From Rhipidocladum racemiflorum (lineage: Eukaryota > Streptophyta > Magnoliopsida > Poales > Poaceae), in NCBI GenBank assembly GCA_036346355.1, contig CM070584.1, positions 28,242,039 to 28,306,038 on the forward strand: DNA of 64,000 nucleotides, given 5' to 3'. The notes under the pieces were generated by a model. It saw nothing but the letters and a program-made list of their open reading frames with translations, was not told the DNA's origin and made no database searches. Both the position numbers and the translations under genes were made by a program. Of the stretch, positions 21,274-33,210 are shown in pieces. The first letter of the stretch is position 1. Each line of letters starts with the position of its first letter.

Positions 21274-23479
21274 CAAGATAAGGGCTAACATGTGGGCCCA
21301 AGTTGTCAGTGAGACAAGGAGAGAAATTTGAAATTTGGTTTTTCATCAGAATTCTTGTCTAGATTTTAGGCATAGATAAGTGGCTTCAAAAATTATGAAC
21401 ATTTTTGTGAATATTCCAAACATGGTACTAATGTTTGTGTAAAATTTTCAAAGTTTTAGTAGTTCTAGAGTTTTCTCATAAATTCATTTCTAGCCTCAAC
21501 TTTAATATAAAATGCAATATTTGACTTTGTAAAAAAAAAATCAACCCAACTCTAAAAATTATGAAAATTTATGGAGAGCCATTTTGAATTATTTGGGAAA
21601 CTTTGAAAGTTTTGAATTGAAATTTAAAATTTCAAAAATAGCAAATAGAAACTAAAAAGGCATTTTCTTAAATGCAAACAATTCTAGCAAGACCAGAAAA
21701 TTCTAAAAACAAATCATAGAAAATACCGATGAATAATTTTACAACTCAATATTTAATTTCTTTTATAATTTTAAATGTTACCAAATATTTCTAGGCGCTA
21801 GATAGATTTTAAATAATTTTCAAAATTCAAGGATAGTAGCTAGAAAATAGGGAAAGCAATTTTTTTAATGCAAAAAATTCTAGAAAAAGTAAGAAAATGT
21901 AGTAAATAATTTTTGAACATAGAATATATTCTTTAGGGTATTTTGGGATGCTATAGCCATCTTGCACCCATGCCACGCAGCTGATGTTGTTGGTCGCTAG
22001 TACGCTACCTGGCACCTAAAGTGCGCGGCACCGGCAATGTCACTGTCCGACGTCGCCGCGCCAATCTCACTGCACTAGAGCCACTCTCGCTAAGCCACCA
22101 GTTAGCTTGTGTGCTGCCATCCCTGCTTGACAACACCGCTTAGGCCGAGCTCCTTTCCCCTTTCTGCTAACCACTGACACTACGACTACTACTTCTCCTT
22201 TCTTCCTCAAATTTGCTCAAATGGTCATGCATGCACAAAATGATTGCGAAAATGGAATGTGTGTATGATGAGGAATGCAGTGGTGTGACATGCATGGGTT
22301 CAATCCTTGTTCTAGGAGGTGATTTGAAAGAGAGATGGTAGAGGAGTTTAGGGTGTGCTTGTTTGATGGGAAAAAGAAAATGGGGAAGGGGATAGTAAGG
22401 CAATGGAGGTGGGGATTTTATACTTCCTTCGCCCCCCCCCCCCCCCCTCTTTCTTTTCTCTTATATTTTCTTTTTATTCTTGCATGGTAAAGAAAAAATC
22501 ATGGCCTATGGAGGAAGCGAGACGGTGGGGCAATGGCGTCATGGGATTTTGGTTTTCTTCATGTTTCAATGCTAAAAGCTGTACCTAAAATATAATACAA
22601 TTCATGTATTATGATTCTCCAATGCCAAACAAATTATCACAACCACTCTAGACAATTAGGGTTGGAAATTGGGGTGTGACAGTGTGCTGTGCTATCCACT
22701 ACAAGGACGCATCCCGGTGATCTTCTTATCGTCTTTTCTTATTCCTCACCAAACAATGTGTTGATTTTGAGATCCATTTAGTCACTATATGCAGGAGGTG
22801 TCGAGGATCTTGAGGGACATAGTGTAGGAGTTTCAAAAATCATGAGGAAGTAGGAAACATGCGGGGATCGAGGAGGATCGCCACCTTCAACATTTCTGAC
22901 AAATATTCGGTCACAGGTATAAACCCAAGGACGGTGTTCCTCATGTTGGCACTAGAGTAGAGCAGTCTTATGGTCATATTAGCTCTAGATGGGGTAGTTG
23001 GTTAGCACCGGGTCAGTGTTTTGCAGTTGTCGAGGATCGGTAAATAGTGTCATCTAAGTTTGAGGTTAGTTTTGGTTCATCTTTGGTCCTTGTCATAGCT
23101 TGTACAAATTACAAAAAATGTAGATAATTGTTCAAAGTTTTTATACAATGAAAAAACATTGAATTTGGTTGAGCAATTAAAAATTTATGACTAAGAGAAC
23201 ACTATTGCCTAGAAATTCGTCAATGTTAATCGTATTCGTGGTATTATGCTGACTAGGCTAGGAAGATGACCAACTAAAGAAGGCTAAATAGTTTTCTATA
23301 GATCTCATTAGTGGTATAGTTTTCTAATTTTGGAGTTGTATATATATGTGTGTATAATCGACAAGTCTGCTAACTAGTAAATTAACAGAACAATCTTCGG
23401 TGTTGAAAATGAGGGTTTAAATGAATTAATCAGAACCTTTGGCTGACTAGAAAATTGTAGATAATTTTTTTTAGTTTCC
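21274..23479. other. Decayed retroelement-like sequence, no gene
   Basis: Two places look like the inverted ends of chromovirus-type LTRs: TTTTGGGATGCTATA ending at about 21956 and TTGGGGTGTGACA ending at about 22681 (inverse of a TGTNACACCCC start), the first preceded by AT-rich sequence with AATTCTAGAAAA-type phrases. I could not find matching target duplications or other ends. A poly-C tract of about 16 bases lies at about 22432-22447. No coding sequence was recognised. Confidence 0.4.
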
Positions 23480-25634
23480 AGAACTTATATATTATAACCC
23501 CCTCGGTTCCTCTCCTCACCCCGTATCCACTCCCCTCCTCCCCTCTCCCCCTCACGCACCGCCACCCTCTCTCCCAACTCCGGTCGCGTCGTCGGCTTCT
23601 CCTGCTGCCCCCGACTCCCACTGGCCCCGTTGACCCTTCCACAGACTTAGCCGAGCCAACCTACCACCGATGAACATCGCCGCCTCCCCTCCCCCTCCTC
23701 GGCCCGCTGGCCAGCCTCGCCTGCGCCTCACGCCGGGAGCGCGCCCACGTGACCGAGCCGTCATGCACCGGGTGCACAATGCACTGGACTCGGTACACAG
23801 GGCGGGCCCCACCTTTCAATCGAAACGGTTTTTTTTAAAAAAATTTATTTCGCAAAAATCAATTATGACGTCACGCTAACGTCATAATTCAGATTTTATT
23901 TTGAAAAATAATTCTAAAAATCCAAATTGCCACTGACATCAATATTGCGCAATAATTCAGATTTTCTTTACAAAAATAAAACAAAAATTCCTTTTTCTTT
24001 ATTTTATGTGTTTTTAAGCTTCTTTTCGCCCGTTCGAACTCCGTTTGGCTCCGTTTTCTTTCTAATTTCATTTAAAATCCTAAAATTTTGTTTTATGCTT
24101 GTTTAGTTTTTATTTTAATTTACTTGGATTTTATTTGAATTTAGATGATTTTCACGCATGATTTCAAAGAGTCCGAGGAGCACGCGAGCGACGATTTTGA
24201 GTAGCAACCCGTCGAGCAAGGCAAGTCACACCTCCTTAATCACCTTGATCCTAGTTTTTAAATTGTAATTTGAATTTAAATTATTGTATGCATAATTTTT
24301 ATAGTTATATTTCTGTCCTAGTTTTAAATTAATAGTTATGCCTCGAATTGTTAAACCACCATTGAAATTTGGATCTCTATGCCATTGTAACCTTAAGAAA
24401 ATATTATTTAGTATGTGATTATACTTGAAAATTGCTTAGACATGCTTAGAACTGAAACTAGAACATTTTTGGGAATTTGTGCCAAACAAAATTTTTTGTT
24501 GAAATAAAGCTATTCCTTAGTATCGGTGTACCTTGGAATGTATGAAAGGTGTTATGGTTCAAAAGAAAGTGAAAATATGATTTAGAATGGGCGAGAAATG
24601 GATGGGAGGTGGTGTGGTCATGGTTCTGGGTTTGTGGAAAGTCTCGCCTAATCAATTAAGGACCGGTCTGAGTTTCGCTGAATGTGAAGTCTAACCGTAC
24701 TACCACAAGACTGGAATGTGACAAGCCTGGCTAGCCATATTGAAACATATCATGGACAGTCATGACATTAGGTGGAAGTGGTGTGGTGAAAGTGTGAGGG
24801 CTACCACTTAGTAGCAAGAGGGGGCTTCTGACTAGAGGGATTCTTTTATCGGTGAAACCTTAGCGGGCATGACTACATGGGTGGATTTTTATAAGGGTCT
24901 TATCATGATTTTCTCTGCTACACACCAAATGAAGTGTGTCAATGCAAGGATACGATCATGACTTATGGGTAAAGTTGTACATCCTCTACAGAGTGTAAAA
25001 CTAATCGATTAGCTGCGCCCGCGGTCATGGGCATGCCGAGCAAGCCATTCATAGATTAGACTTTGGTTTTCCAAAAGTGATTTTAGAGAGGAAGATGATT
25101 TATAGATGGAAAGGGGTTCTATCTGGAAGAAAAATTGGTATTAAGCTTCGGGTTTCATCCCGTGTTGAAAATTTGGTTTAAAACTCAATTTTATAAATCA
25201 ACTAAGCCTTTGAAATTATTTATTGTATTTGAAATGTTGCTTATTGCTCAAACTAATCGTATTATGCTATCCTTTTGTCACCCTTACATTAATACTGCAT
25301 TTTTTTGGTGTGACTTGCGAAGTATTTTGTACTCACCCTTGCTTACTCTGTTGATTCAAGGGAGTTCTACGCTAGTGAGGATCTCGATGACTAGGCTACT
25401 ACCCCAGTCGATTGCCTATGGTAGATTTGCTGGGTTCTATTATGATTTTATTTTACTTCTGCTGTGTTATTTTATGTTGGCTTGCATGCCATTTATGCTG
25501 TAAACTCTGATAATTAAATAAATAAAAATTTTGCTTGATAAGTTGTGGTATCATTTCTACTTTGTATACTAGCTTTTCCTAGACTAGTACATGATACACA
25601 GAGTATTTCGAAAATGTTTTTCTTGGGTCCGGCA
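23480..25634 (+). mobile_element. Relic LTR related to the 3.46-kb chromovirus-like solo LTRs
   Basis: Landmarks occur in the same order as in the LTR at 47844-51304: a TATA-like stretch (about 23488), a GC-rich leader, paired TGACGTCA-like phrases (about 23866-23885), an AT-rich block, then GGTAAAGTTGTACATCCTCTACAGAGTGTA (in two parts, about 24970-25000, compare GGTAAAGTGCATAACCTCTG at 50571), CGCGGTCATGG, TACTCACCCTTGC (about 25330) and AGACTAGTACATGATACACAGAG near the end, finishing GGGTCCGGCA. Divergence is high and the left end is undefined, so this is an old copy of a related family. Confidence 0.5.
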
Positions 25635-26927
25635 TACGTTTTGCTAGGTTTGGGCTCCTCAGCTAAGAGTTATGGTCGTTCAACCATCATGACTGCAAAG
25701 GGTAAGTTGTCCGGCAGAGGAAAGGCTAGGTTTGGGGTTTGTGCGTAGGAGCAGCATTGTTATGTTTGATGTTATGTTCTTTTGTGGTACCATGTTGATT
25801 TATCTATTGTGGGAGGTGTAACTTCGCGTTTGGCATCAACTACGCATCACTCCATCTCACATGGCTGAAAAAGGAAGTACATAGTAGAATGGTAACGGTT
25901 GGTTGTCCTTGTTGTGTATTTTTGTAATTTACTTACTATGCTTATTTACATGATTAATCTTGCTTGCTATGGTGTCTATATGGTGATAAATTAAATGATG
26001 AAGATAATATATGTCAAATGTTAACAAACCATTGCATTTGCATAATGTGTATTCATGATGAAAGGAGGTGACCTGTGTGAGCCTGTGTGACCTATTTTGT
26101 GTGGGCATGAAAGACCTACTTCTGTAGGCACCTACCTCCACATGATGGATGGATTGAGAGGGTGCAACATCCACTGGTTTACGCTCAGTTATACTAGTAT
26201 AAGCTATGTAATGTGCATGTGAGCACATAGTGTAGATTGCCTTGCACCGCTAAAAGAAAAATGTGTTAATGAGATAAATGTGATCAGTTGTTATGTTATT
26301 GTTTTATTATGTACTTGCTGAGTCGTAGACTCGCCATTGCCTATTTAATGTTTTTAGATGACCAATGAAGACAACATGCATGGGATAGGAGTAGCACATT
26401 CACTTCACTTGTTTCAATGTTCACCAAATAAATTTAGTTATAATAGATCAATCATGGAGTCATAAAATTATATAGTCGAATTTAGTTGTTAAAATGATAT
26501 AGGATAACAATAGTCGTGTGGAACTTGGTTGTTATTATACTTCTGCAAGAGGTTTAAATGTTGTTTATCTCGATTATGGGTACTCCTATCATCATCACCA
26601 AAAGTAAGCTTGCTTTCGGAAGCAAGGCTCCGGGTGTTCCCGAGCGTGTGGATATGGGTGTTCCTGAGCATGTGATCTCAGGCGTTTTTGAGAGCATGAT
26701 TCCAAATTTATTACTGTTCATATTATTACGTTGTTGATGTTGATTTTGTTCATCATCTATGAGAATTGTTTGGAGAAGTGCTGCAGAAATTTTGGTAAAA
26801 AGGTTTTAATCTTAGCAAAAAGTTGGATGCGGTAGCATTTTGAGCGCTCAACGTGATAGGGTGCTACAGTACGAGTGCCATGCACTGTCGCCCGTATAAA
26901 CGTTGATATGTCACCGACGTCACCTCC
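25635..26927. other. Unassigned sequence left of CACTA copy B
   Basis: I see no gene. The phrase GATAGGGTGCTACA at about 26856-26869 could be the inverted end of another LTR, but no partner was found. Confidence 0.4.
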
Positions 26928-26930
26928 TTG

Positions 26931-27290
26931 CACTACTATAGAACCGGCCTTCACAACCGGTCTATCACAAGCGGTTTCATACCAACCGGTTGTAATGTGC
27001 GCACCAGAAGCGGTTCGTGGCAACGGGCAGGAGAGGACTTTTACAAGCGGTTTGATACACGAACCGCTTCTGAAGTCTGAGTTATAGAAGCGGTTCGTGT
27101 ACCAAACCGCTTCTTGAAAGTCAGAAGCGGTTTGAAACACGAACCGCTTCTAGAATTCTGAGTTATAGAAGCGGTTCGTGTACCAAACCGCTTCTGGAAA
27201 GTCAGAAGCGGTTTGAAACACGCACCGCTTCTAGAATTGAACCATCAGAAGCGGTTTGTGTTTCAAACCGCTTCTAAAAGCCCCCCGCCC
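26931..27290. repeat. 5' TIR and subterminal array of CACTA copy B
   Basis: Following the TIR are inverted pairs of AGAAGCGGTT and AACCGCTTCT with short spacers such as TGTACCA and TGAAACACG. Pairs have near-dyad symmetry. A weak TATA-like TTTTTAAACC at about 27296 directly follows the array and precedes the first gene. Confidence 0.9.
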
Positions 27291-27844
27291 AGCGCTTTTT
27301 AAACCCTTCTTCCTCCCCGAGCCAACAGTCGAAGAAAGAAGGGCCGAGCACTGTTCTTCCGGGGAGGTGCTGGCCAAATTTTTACTTTTTAAATTGCTGG
27401 TGATTTAGCTTCAAATTAAGTGTTTCAAGGTCAGTAAGAGCATGTTAGCATCTTTCTCACTTACATATTGTTGTTTTTTATGCATTGGATGTGGAGAAAT
27501 CATGATTTATTCATGTTCAAATGTGTTGCTTTGCTAGGTCACTCTAGAACATGTTGAATTGTGTATGGTGTGAAGTTGTGCCCCAAAATATATTTTGTAT
27601 GCTTGCTTTTTTTATGGTATGAACATGTATGGTGGAGATCTAATTCAAAGTATGGCATTGCAATGAAGTAATTAGTGGTGTATAAAATAAAATAGGGAAA
27701 CATGTGAAGGATAAAAAAATAATTACAAAGGTAGCAAGGGATAAAAAAATAATTAGAAAGGTAGATCTTTAATTGCATGAAGGTGTAGGTGGGGTTGTTT
27801 TTCTTGGAGAAGAAAAATTTATATGAAATTATAACTTGGTGTAG
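27291..27844 (+). other. Leader/intron region before the tnp2 gene
   Basis: There is no ORF. The right border TTGGTGTAG directly before the ATG at 27845 looks like a splice acceptor, so most of this may be a 5' UTR intron. Confidence 0.45.
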
Positions 27845-30800
27845 ATGAATCGGCAATAGTAGTACAATGCGGACCGTCGCTCGAGAGAGTTCATTGATGG
27901 CGTGCAGGCTTTTCTCGATGCGGCCATTGCATTCCTGCCTCCAGGCAGCTTCATATGTTGTCCGTGCGTAGATTGCAAGAACGAGAAGGAGCACTCACAG
28001 CGATGGCAGGTTATGAACCATTTCATGATGAGAGGTTTCATGCCAAACTATACCTGTTGGACCAACCATGGCGAAGAAGAGGGAGACGAGGAAGAAGACG
28101 AGGAAGAAGAAGAGGGATTCAACAATATCCCAGACGCCACGCAATGCTATTCCGTTGGAGATACACTCAGCGACTTTGGTGATGATGAGCTGGACCAGAT
28201 GCTTCGCGATGGAGAGGGAGACTACACAGAGGAAAGACAGTTCGAGAAGTTCCAGCACATGTTAGAGGACCACAGAACTCCTTTGCACTCAAACTGTGGG
28301 TAGGACCACAAAAAGTTGCGTACCACACTTGAACTTATGCAATGGAAGGCCACAAATAGTGTGTCAGACAAGGGATTCGATGAGTTGTTATCACTCATAA
28401 AGAAGTTGCTTCCAGAAGATAACACTCTGCCCGAATCTACATATGAAGCAAAGGAAGTCGTCTGTCCTTTGGGATTGAAAGTACAGAAGATAAACGCATG
28501 TCGTAGCGACTGCATCCTGTATCGCAATGCGTATGCCAATTTGGATGTTTGTCTAGTGTGCAAAGAATCACGGTATAAGGTTAAGAGAGATGATTCAGGT
28601 GAAATAGGTGGGGAGCGTAAGAAGAAGAGACCTCCAGTTAAAGTGTTGTGGTATTTCCCTATGATTCCCCGATTGAAGCGTATGTTTGCTAACAAAGCGC
28701 ATGCCCAGATGATGCGTTGGCACAAAGAAGAGCGTTAGGTTGACGGTATGCTTAGACACCCTGCAGATGGCTCACAGTGGAGAAAAGTCGATCGATCGTA
28801 CCCAGACTTTGCACAAGAGGTGAGAAACATAAGGTTTGGGTTAAGTACCGATGGGATGAATCCTTTCGGAGAGTTGAGCAGCAACCATAGCACCTAGCAT
28901 GTTACACTATGTATGTATAACATTCCTCAATGGTTGTGCATGAAGCGGAAGTACATCATGATGCCGTTGTTGATCCAAGGCCCCAAGCACCTGGAAATGA
29001 CATCGATGTCTACCTGAAACCATTGGTTGAAGATCTTGTGACGTTGTGGGAGGATGGTGCACGGGTATGGGATGAGTACAAAAGGGAGTATTTCACCCTA
29101 CGTGCATTGTTATTTGTAACAATCAACGATTGGCCTGCTCTTGGTAACCTGTCCGGCCAAACTATCAAAGGATATAGAGCTTGCGTCCAATGCTTTGATG
29201 AAACAGACAGCATGTACCTGAAAAATTCTCGAAAGGTTGTGTACATGGGTCACCGTAGGTTTCTTCCTACGAATCACCCATGGCGGAAGAAGTGCAGGAA
29301 ATTTAACAGGCAAGTAGACCTTCGTGCTAGGCCTCAGCATCGTAGTGGGCCACATGTGCTTGCCATGGTAAAGAATCTGAAAGTAGTATTCGGAAAGGGT
29401 CCTGGAAGCAAACCTGTGCAGAATGAGGATGGTCAGGCACCAATGTGGAAGAAGAAGTCAATATTCTGGGACTTGCCTTATTGGGAAGTCTTGGAGGTTC
29501 GTCACTCACTTGACTTCATGCACATCACAAAGAATGTTTGCTTGAACCTGCTAGGCTACATAGATATGTACGGCCAATCAAAAGATACACTGCAAGCTCG
29601 GAAGGACCTTAAACTCTTGGAACTGAGAAACAACCTACATCCGGAAAAGAGAGAAAAAGGACAACATTACCTACATCCTGCGAGCTACACTCTAAGCAAA
29701 GAAGAGAAAAAAAGCATGATAGAGTGCCTGAATAGTGTGAAGGTCCCTTCCGGATACTCATCGAATGTAAAGAGACTCATAAACACGAAAGAGAATAAAA
29801 TCGTACACCTGAAATCCCATGACTGTCTTGTGTTGATGACACAGTTGCTCCCAGTGGCTATGAGAGGTATACTGCCCGAGTGGGTCCGAGGGACAATCAC
29901 AAAGTTGTGTTATTTTTTCAACGCGATCTCGCAGAAGGTCATCGATCCAGATAAACTAAGTAAGCTGCAGGATGACGTGGTACAAAGTGTGGTTTGTCTT
30001 GAGATGATATTTCCTCCTGCGTTCTTTGATATTATGGTTCATCTCACTGTTCACCTTGTCAAAGAGATAGGTATTTTCGGACCCGTGTATCTGCACAACA
30101 TGTTCCCTTTCGAGAGGTACATGAGTGTGCTAAAGAAGTATGTTCAGAATCGTTCTCGCCCGTATGATGCATTGCCGAGGGTTATGGGACAGAGGAGGTG
30201 ATTGAATTTTGTGTCGATTACATTAATGATCTAGATCCGATCGGCGTCCCTATATCATGCCATGAGGGGAGGCTACGTGGAAAAGGGACACTAGGAAGGA
30301 AAGCATTTGCATGCAATGATCTTCTTACATTTAAGCAAGCACATTTCACTGTTTTGAAACAATCAACGGTGGTTGCCCCATATGTTGTTGAGAACAAGAG
30401 TATTATACGCCGTGAATTCCCTGGGAGGTCTGAGGATTGGATAACACTGAAGCACATGGATTCTTTCGGCGCTTGGTTACAAAACTACATCCTTTTCAAA
30501 GGGTCAGACAATGAACAGTTGCAACGATTGGCACGGGGACCTTCTATTGAAATTGTGACATTCAAGGGGTACGAGATAAATGGTTACACATTTTACACGA
30601 GATCCCAGGATAACAAGAGCACCAATCGTAACAAATGTGTCCGTATAGATGCCGAAGACAACAGAGGCAAGGTGGACACATATTATGGTTTCATAGAAGA
30701 GATATGGGAGCTTGACTATGGACCTTTAAAGGTCCCTCTATTTAAGTGCCAATGGGTCAAACTGACTTCAGGCGGCGTAAAAGTCGACAAATACGGCATG

Positions 30801-31127
30801 ACAACAGTAGACCTCACGCAAGTCGACTATAGGCGCGAACCGTTCGTCCTTGCAAATGATGTGAGACAGGTCTTCTATGTAATAGACATGTCAAGCAAAC
30901 CTAGGAAGCAGAAAGATAATAATAGTAAGCCAAAGCGACACGTTGTTCTCCTAGGGAAACGAAGGATTGTCAGAGTTGAGAACGTCACAGATGAGGAAGA
31001 GTATAGTCAGTTCGACGAGTTCCCTCCTTTTGCGGTGGATGTTGACATAAGCCTCCTGAATGACACAGACGTGGATGCTCCTTACATACGTCGCGATCAT
31101 AACGAAGGAAGACTTGTAAAGACATAG
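27845..31127 (+). pseudogene. CACTA tnp2-type transposase, broken
   Basis: From the ATG at 27845 the frame starts MNRQ, then two ambers (27857, 27860), then YNADRRSREFIDGVQAFLDA, the start of the transposase-associated domain, with its Cys motif CCPCVDCKN. The tnp2 domain follows: VLWYFPMIPRLKRMF (about 28637), NIRFGLSTDGMNPFGELSS (about 28828), DVYLKPLVEDLVTLWEDG (about 29008), CVQCFDETDS, SIFWDLPYWEVLEVRHSLD (about 29460), DFMHITKNVCLNLLG. The DUF4218-like part has LPVAMRGILPEWV (about 29850), and a DUF4216-like part has YYGFIEEIWELDYGPLKVPL (about 30682). Further ambers are at 28301, 28736 and 28895; frame changes lie near 28975 and 30180. The enzyme would cut and join element ends. All five point stops are TAG, several where relatives have Trp. 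Confidence 0.92.
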
Positions 31128-31221
31128 TATGGTAGTACTTTAAATGTAGTAGTACTGTATAAACTTATTTATTTGAACTTGTGTGATCATTTTTGCACGT
31201 GTCCTCTAATGCATTACGTGA

Positions 31222-31520
31222 TTATTTGAAATAAACGTCATGAAATAAACAATAAAGAAGCAATAAAGAAATCAAGAATATAAACAATAAACAATAAACG
31301 ATAAAGAATAAACAATAAATAATATAAACATTTGAAGTCATGAAATAAACAATAAACAATTTTAAATTGAGTATAAAGAATAGAGAAACAATAAACAATA
31401 AAGAAATAAAGAATATAAACATTTGATGTCATGAAATCAACAATAAACAATTTTAAGTAAACAATAAAGAATAGAAAAACAATAAACAATAAAGAAATAA
31501 AGAAGAAAATAAACAATACA
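31222..31520 (+). repeat. AT-rich minisatellite (AATAAACAATAAAGA-type)
   Basis: Irregular tandem copies of ATAAACAATAAAGAA with longer-period duplications (ATGAAATAAACAATAAACAA recurs) lie just downstream of the tnp2 stop. The minus-strand Phe/Ile-rich ORFs across it are composition artefacts. Confidence 0.85.
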
Positions 31521-31662
31521 TGTTCTTATATGTGTCATACTACATATGTTGTACATAAACAATTTTAAATAATGAATATATGTTGTATGTAAGAAAATAA
31601 AGAATACATGTTGTTATATATGTATATAGAGTAGAGAAAAAAATTTTAAAAAAAGAATGGCC

Positions 31663-31741
31663 TGCGGGGCGCGAGTGGGGCTCGAACATCGGTCGGCTGG
31701 CCACGAGACCGCACTCAAGCGCCCGCGCTAGCCAGGGGGGA
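31663..31741 (-). other. tRNA-like sequence with pol III A and B boxes
   Basis: On the minus strand TGGCTAGCGCGG (31734-31723) matches the A-box pattern TRGCNNAGYGG loosely, and TGTTCGAGCCCC (31688-31677) is a good B box (GTTCGANNC). The box starts are 46 nt apart, close to the spacing in an intronless tRNA. I could not fold a full cloverleaf, so I call it tRNA-like or SINE-derived, not a tRNA gene. A T-rich run on the minus strand follows at about 31660-31630, a possible pol III stop. Confidence 0.45.
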
Positions 31742-31799
31742 GAGGAGAGTTCTTGTTAACTGGAGTAGGCAACTCATTATTTTAAGTCTTATTTATCGG

Positions 31800-32095
31800 T
31801 CCTTCTACAAGCGGTTCGTAGTCCAAACCGCTTGTGGAGATATATTCTACAAGCGGTTCCAATTAAAAACCGCTTGTAGAACTCTCTCTACAAGCGGTTT
31901 GAATTACGAACCGCTTGTAGAACTCTCTCTCTACAAGCGGTTTCTATTACGAACCGCTTGTAGATCTCTCTCTCTACAAGCGGTTTGAATTACGAACCGC
32001 TTGTAGAACTCTCTACAAGCGGTTCAAATTACGAATCGCTTGTACTGGTCACGTTTACAAGCGGTTAAAATTACGAACCGCTTGTAAAAGTGGTT
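31800..32095. repeat. Internal subterminal-type array (CTACAAGCGGTT/AACCGCTTGTAG)
   Basis: Six to seven inverted pairs of the same AAGCGGTT motif that marks the element ends lie between the two genes. Many read CTACAAGCGGTTTGAATTAC followed by GAACCGCTTGTAG. The array stops directly before a TATA box, like the arrangement at the 5' end. Confidence 0.9.
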
Positions 32096-32097
32096 TC

Positions 32098-32106
32098 CTA
32101 TATAGG
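32098..32106 (+). promoter_or_regulatory. TATA box of the second CACTA gene
   Basis: CTATATAGG lies directly after the internal array, followed by a CT-rich leader (CGCGCTCTCTCACACTTGG). It is well placed as the promoter of TNP1-Ulp1, whose first coding exon is at 33211 behind a probable 5' UTR intron. Confidence 0.55.
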
Positions 32107-32144
32107 TACTCGCGCTCTCTCACACTTGGTCACAACTCCAAATT

Positions 32145-32375
32145 TCGCCAAGTCCCGCGTCGTCGACGCCTGACGCCGTGCGCGACCTGCTCGCCTCCTC
32201 TGCGCACCGCGCCGACGCTGCCTCCGCCACTGCGCCGGAGCCTTCCGCGACCACGCCGACGTCGCCCTGCGCCACCCCACCCCGGAGGAGCTAGGTACCG
32301 ACGTCTCTACACCCCCAGCTCGCTCTCTCACGTTTGCCCCTAAGGTGTTCGACGAAATGCCCAAAAGGCGTTTTC
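32145..32375 (+). pseudogene. Possible captured host gene scrap (PPR-like)
   Basis: This GC-rich block differs sharply from the AT-rich surroundings. One frame reads TPDAVRDLLASSAHRADAAS and, after a frame change, PEELGTDVSTP and KVFDEMPKRR. VFDEMP is a very common phrase in plant pentatricopeptide-repeat proteins. The match is short and needs a frame change, so capture of a host exon is a hypothesis; it may simply be 5' leader of the transposon gene. Confidence 0.3.
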
Positions 32376-32700
32376 ATGTATATGTGTGTATGTTGGTATG
32401 TTGGTGATGGTATATGTGTGTATGTTGGTATGTTGGTATATGTTGGTATATGTGTGTATGTTGGTATATGTGTGTATGTTGGTATGTTGGTATGTTGGTA
32501 TATGTGTGTATGTTGGTATGTTGGTATGTTGGTGATGGTATATGTTGGTATGTTGGTATGTTGGTGATGGTATATGTGTGTATGTTGGTATGTATGTCGA
32601 CATATATAGTATGTTGGTATGTATGTGGGTGATGTTATATGTATGTTGGTATGTATATTGGTATGTATGTTGACATAGTATGGTGGTATACGTATATATG
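32375..32700 (+). repeat. TATGTTGG minisatellite
   Basis: Tandem variants of GTATGTTGGTATATGTGTGT run for about 320 bp, with a higher-order mix of TATGTTGG and TATATGTGTG units. It probably lies in the transcribed leader or intron of the second gene. Confidence 0.9.
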
Positions 32701-33051
32701 TGCGTGAGAAACCTAGAGTTTTTCATATTTGCATTCGCCTCCCATCCTGCGTGTCCCGATCGGCCGATAAAGCGCGATGAAATTGGAGCTCCGCGAGGCC
32801 TCGCCCCCGCCTTCGCGCACAAGCGCTGTTCTTCCTCCTCCCGCCGCAACCGCGGCCTCTCTCCCCGCTGAGCCCTCGCCCCCACCTCCTCCATTCCTCC
32901 CCTTCCTTTCCCTCTCCCTCCCTTGCCGCCCAATACGAGGACGTCGGCGTTAATTGACTAATTGAATTTTCACCGGCTGGATCTCACTTGCCGCACAATA
33001 TCTCAATTCTAAGCTTTATCCGACAAAATTCCTTATAATGCTTTTTGCTAC

Positions 33052-33204
33052 GATGGTGATGTGCATTCGTTCCTTATAATGCTTTTTACTTGACTAATTG
33101 AAGTACAGTTGAATACCTGTGTTCTTGTGGGTGGTGATGTGCATTCGTTTTTACACACATATGGTGATGTGCATTCGTTCCTTATAATGCTTTTTACTTG
33201 ACTA
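33052..33204 (+). repeat. Short direct duplication before the TNP1 start codon
   Basis: The phrase GGTGATGTGCATTCGTTCCT and the following TATAATGCTTTTTACTTGAC occur at about 33055-33098 and 33161-33204, with a partial copy between. The second copy ends at the splice-acceptor-like ACTACAATAG directly before the ATG. Confidence 0.75.
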
Positions 33205-33210
33205 CAATAG

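Noticed and set aside
25135..25503. 122-codon plus-strand ORF, hydrophobic
   Set aside because: It lies in a relic LTR, is AT-rich and Phe/Leu-rich by composition, and has no homologous frame in the related LTR at 47844.
31663..31741. Functional tRNA gene
   Set aside because: A and B boxes are present but I cannot form a 7-bp acceptor stem or a proper anticodon arm, so it is reported only as tRNA-like.
31222..32700. Possible CRISPR-like arrays
   Set aside because: Repeats are contiguous microsatellites or transposon subterminal motifs without unique spacers of constant length, and the DNA is plant nuclear.
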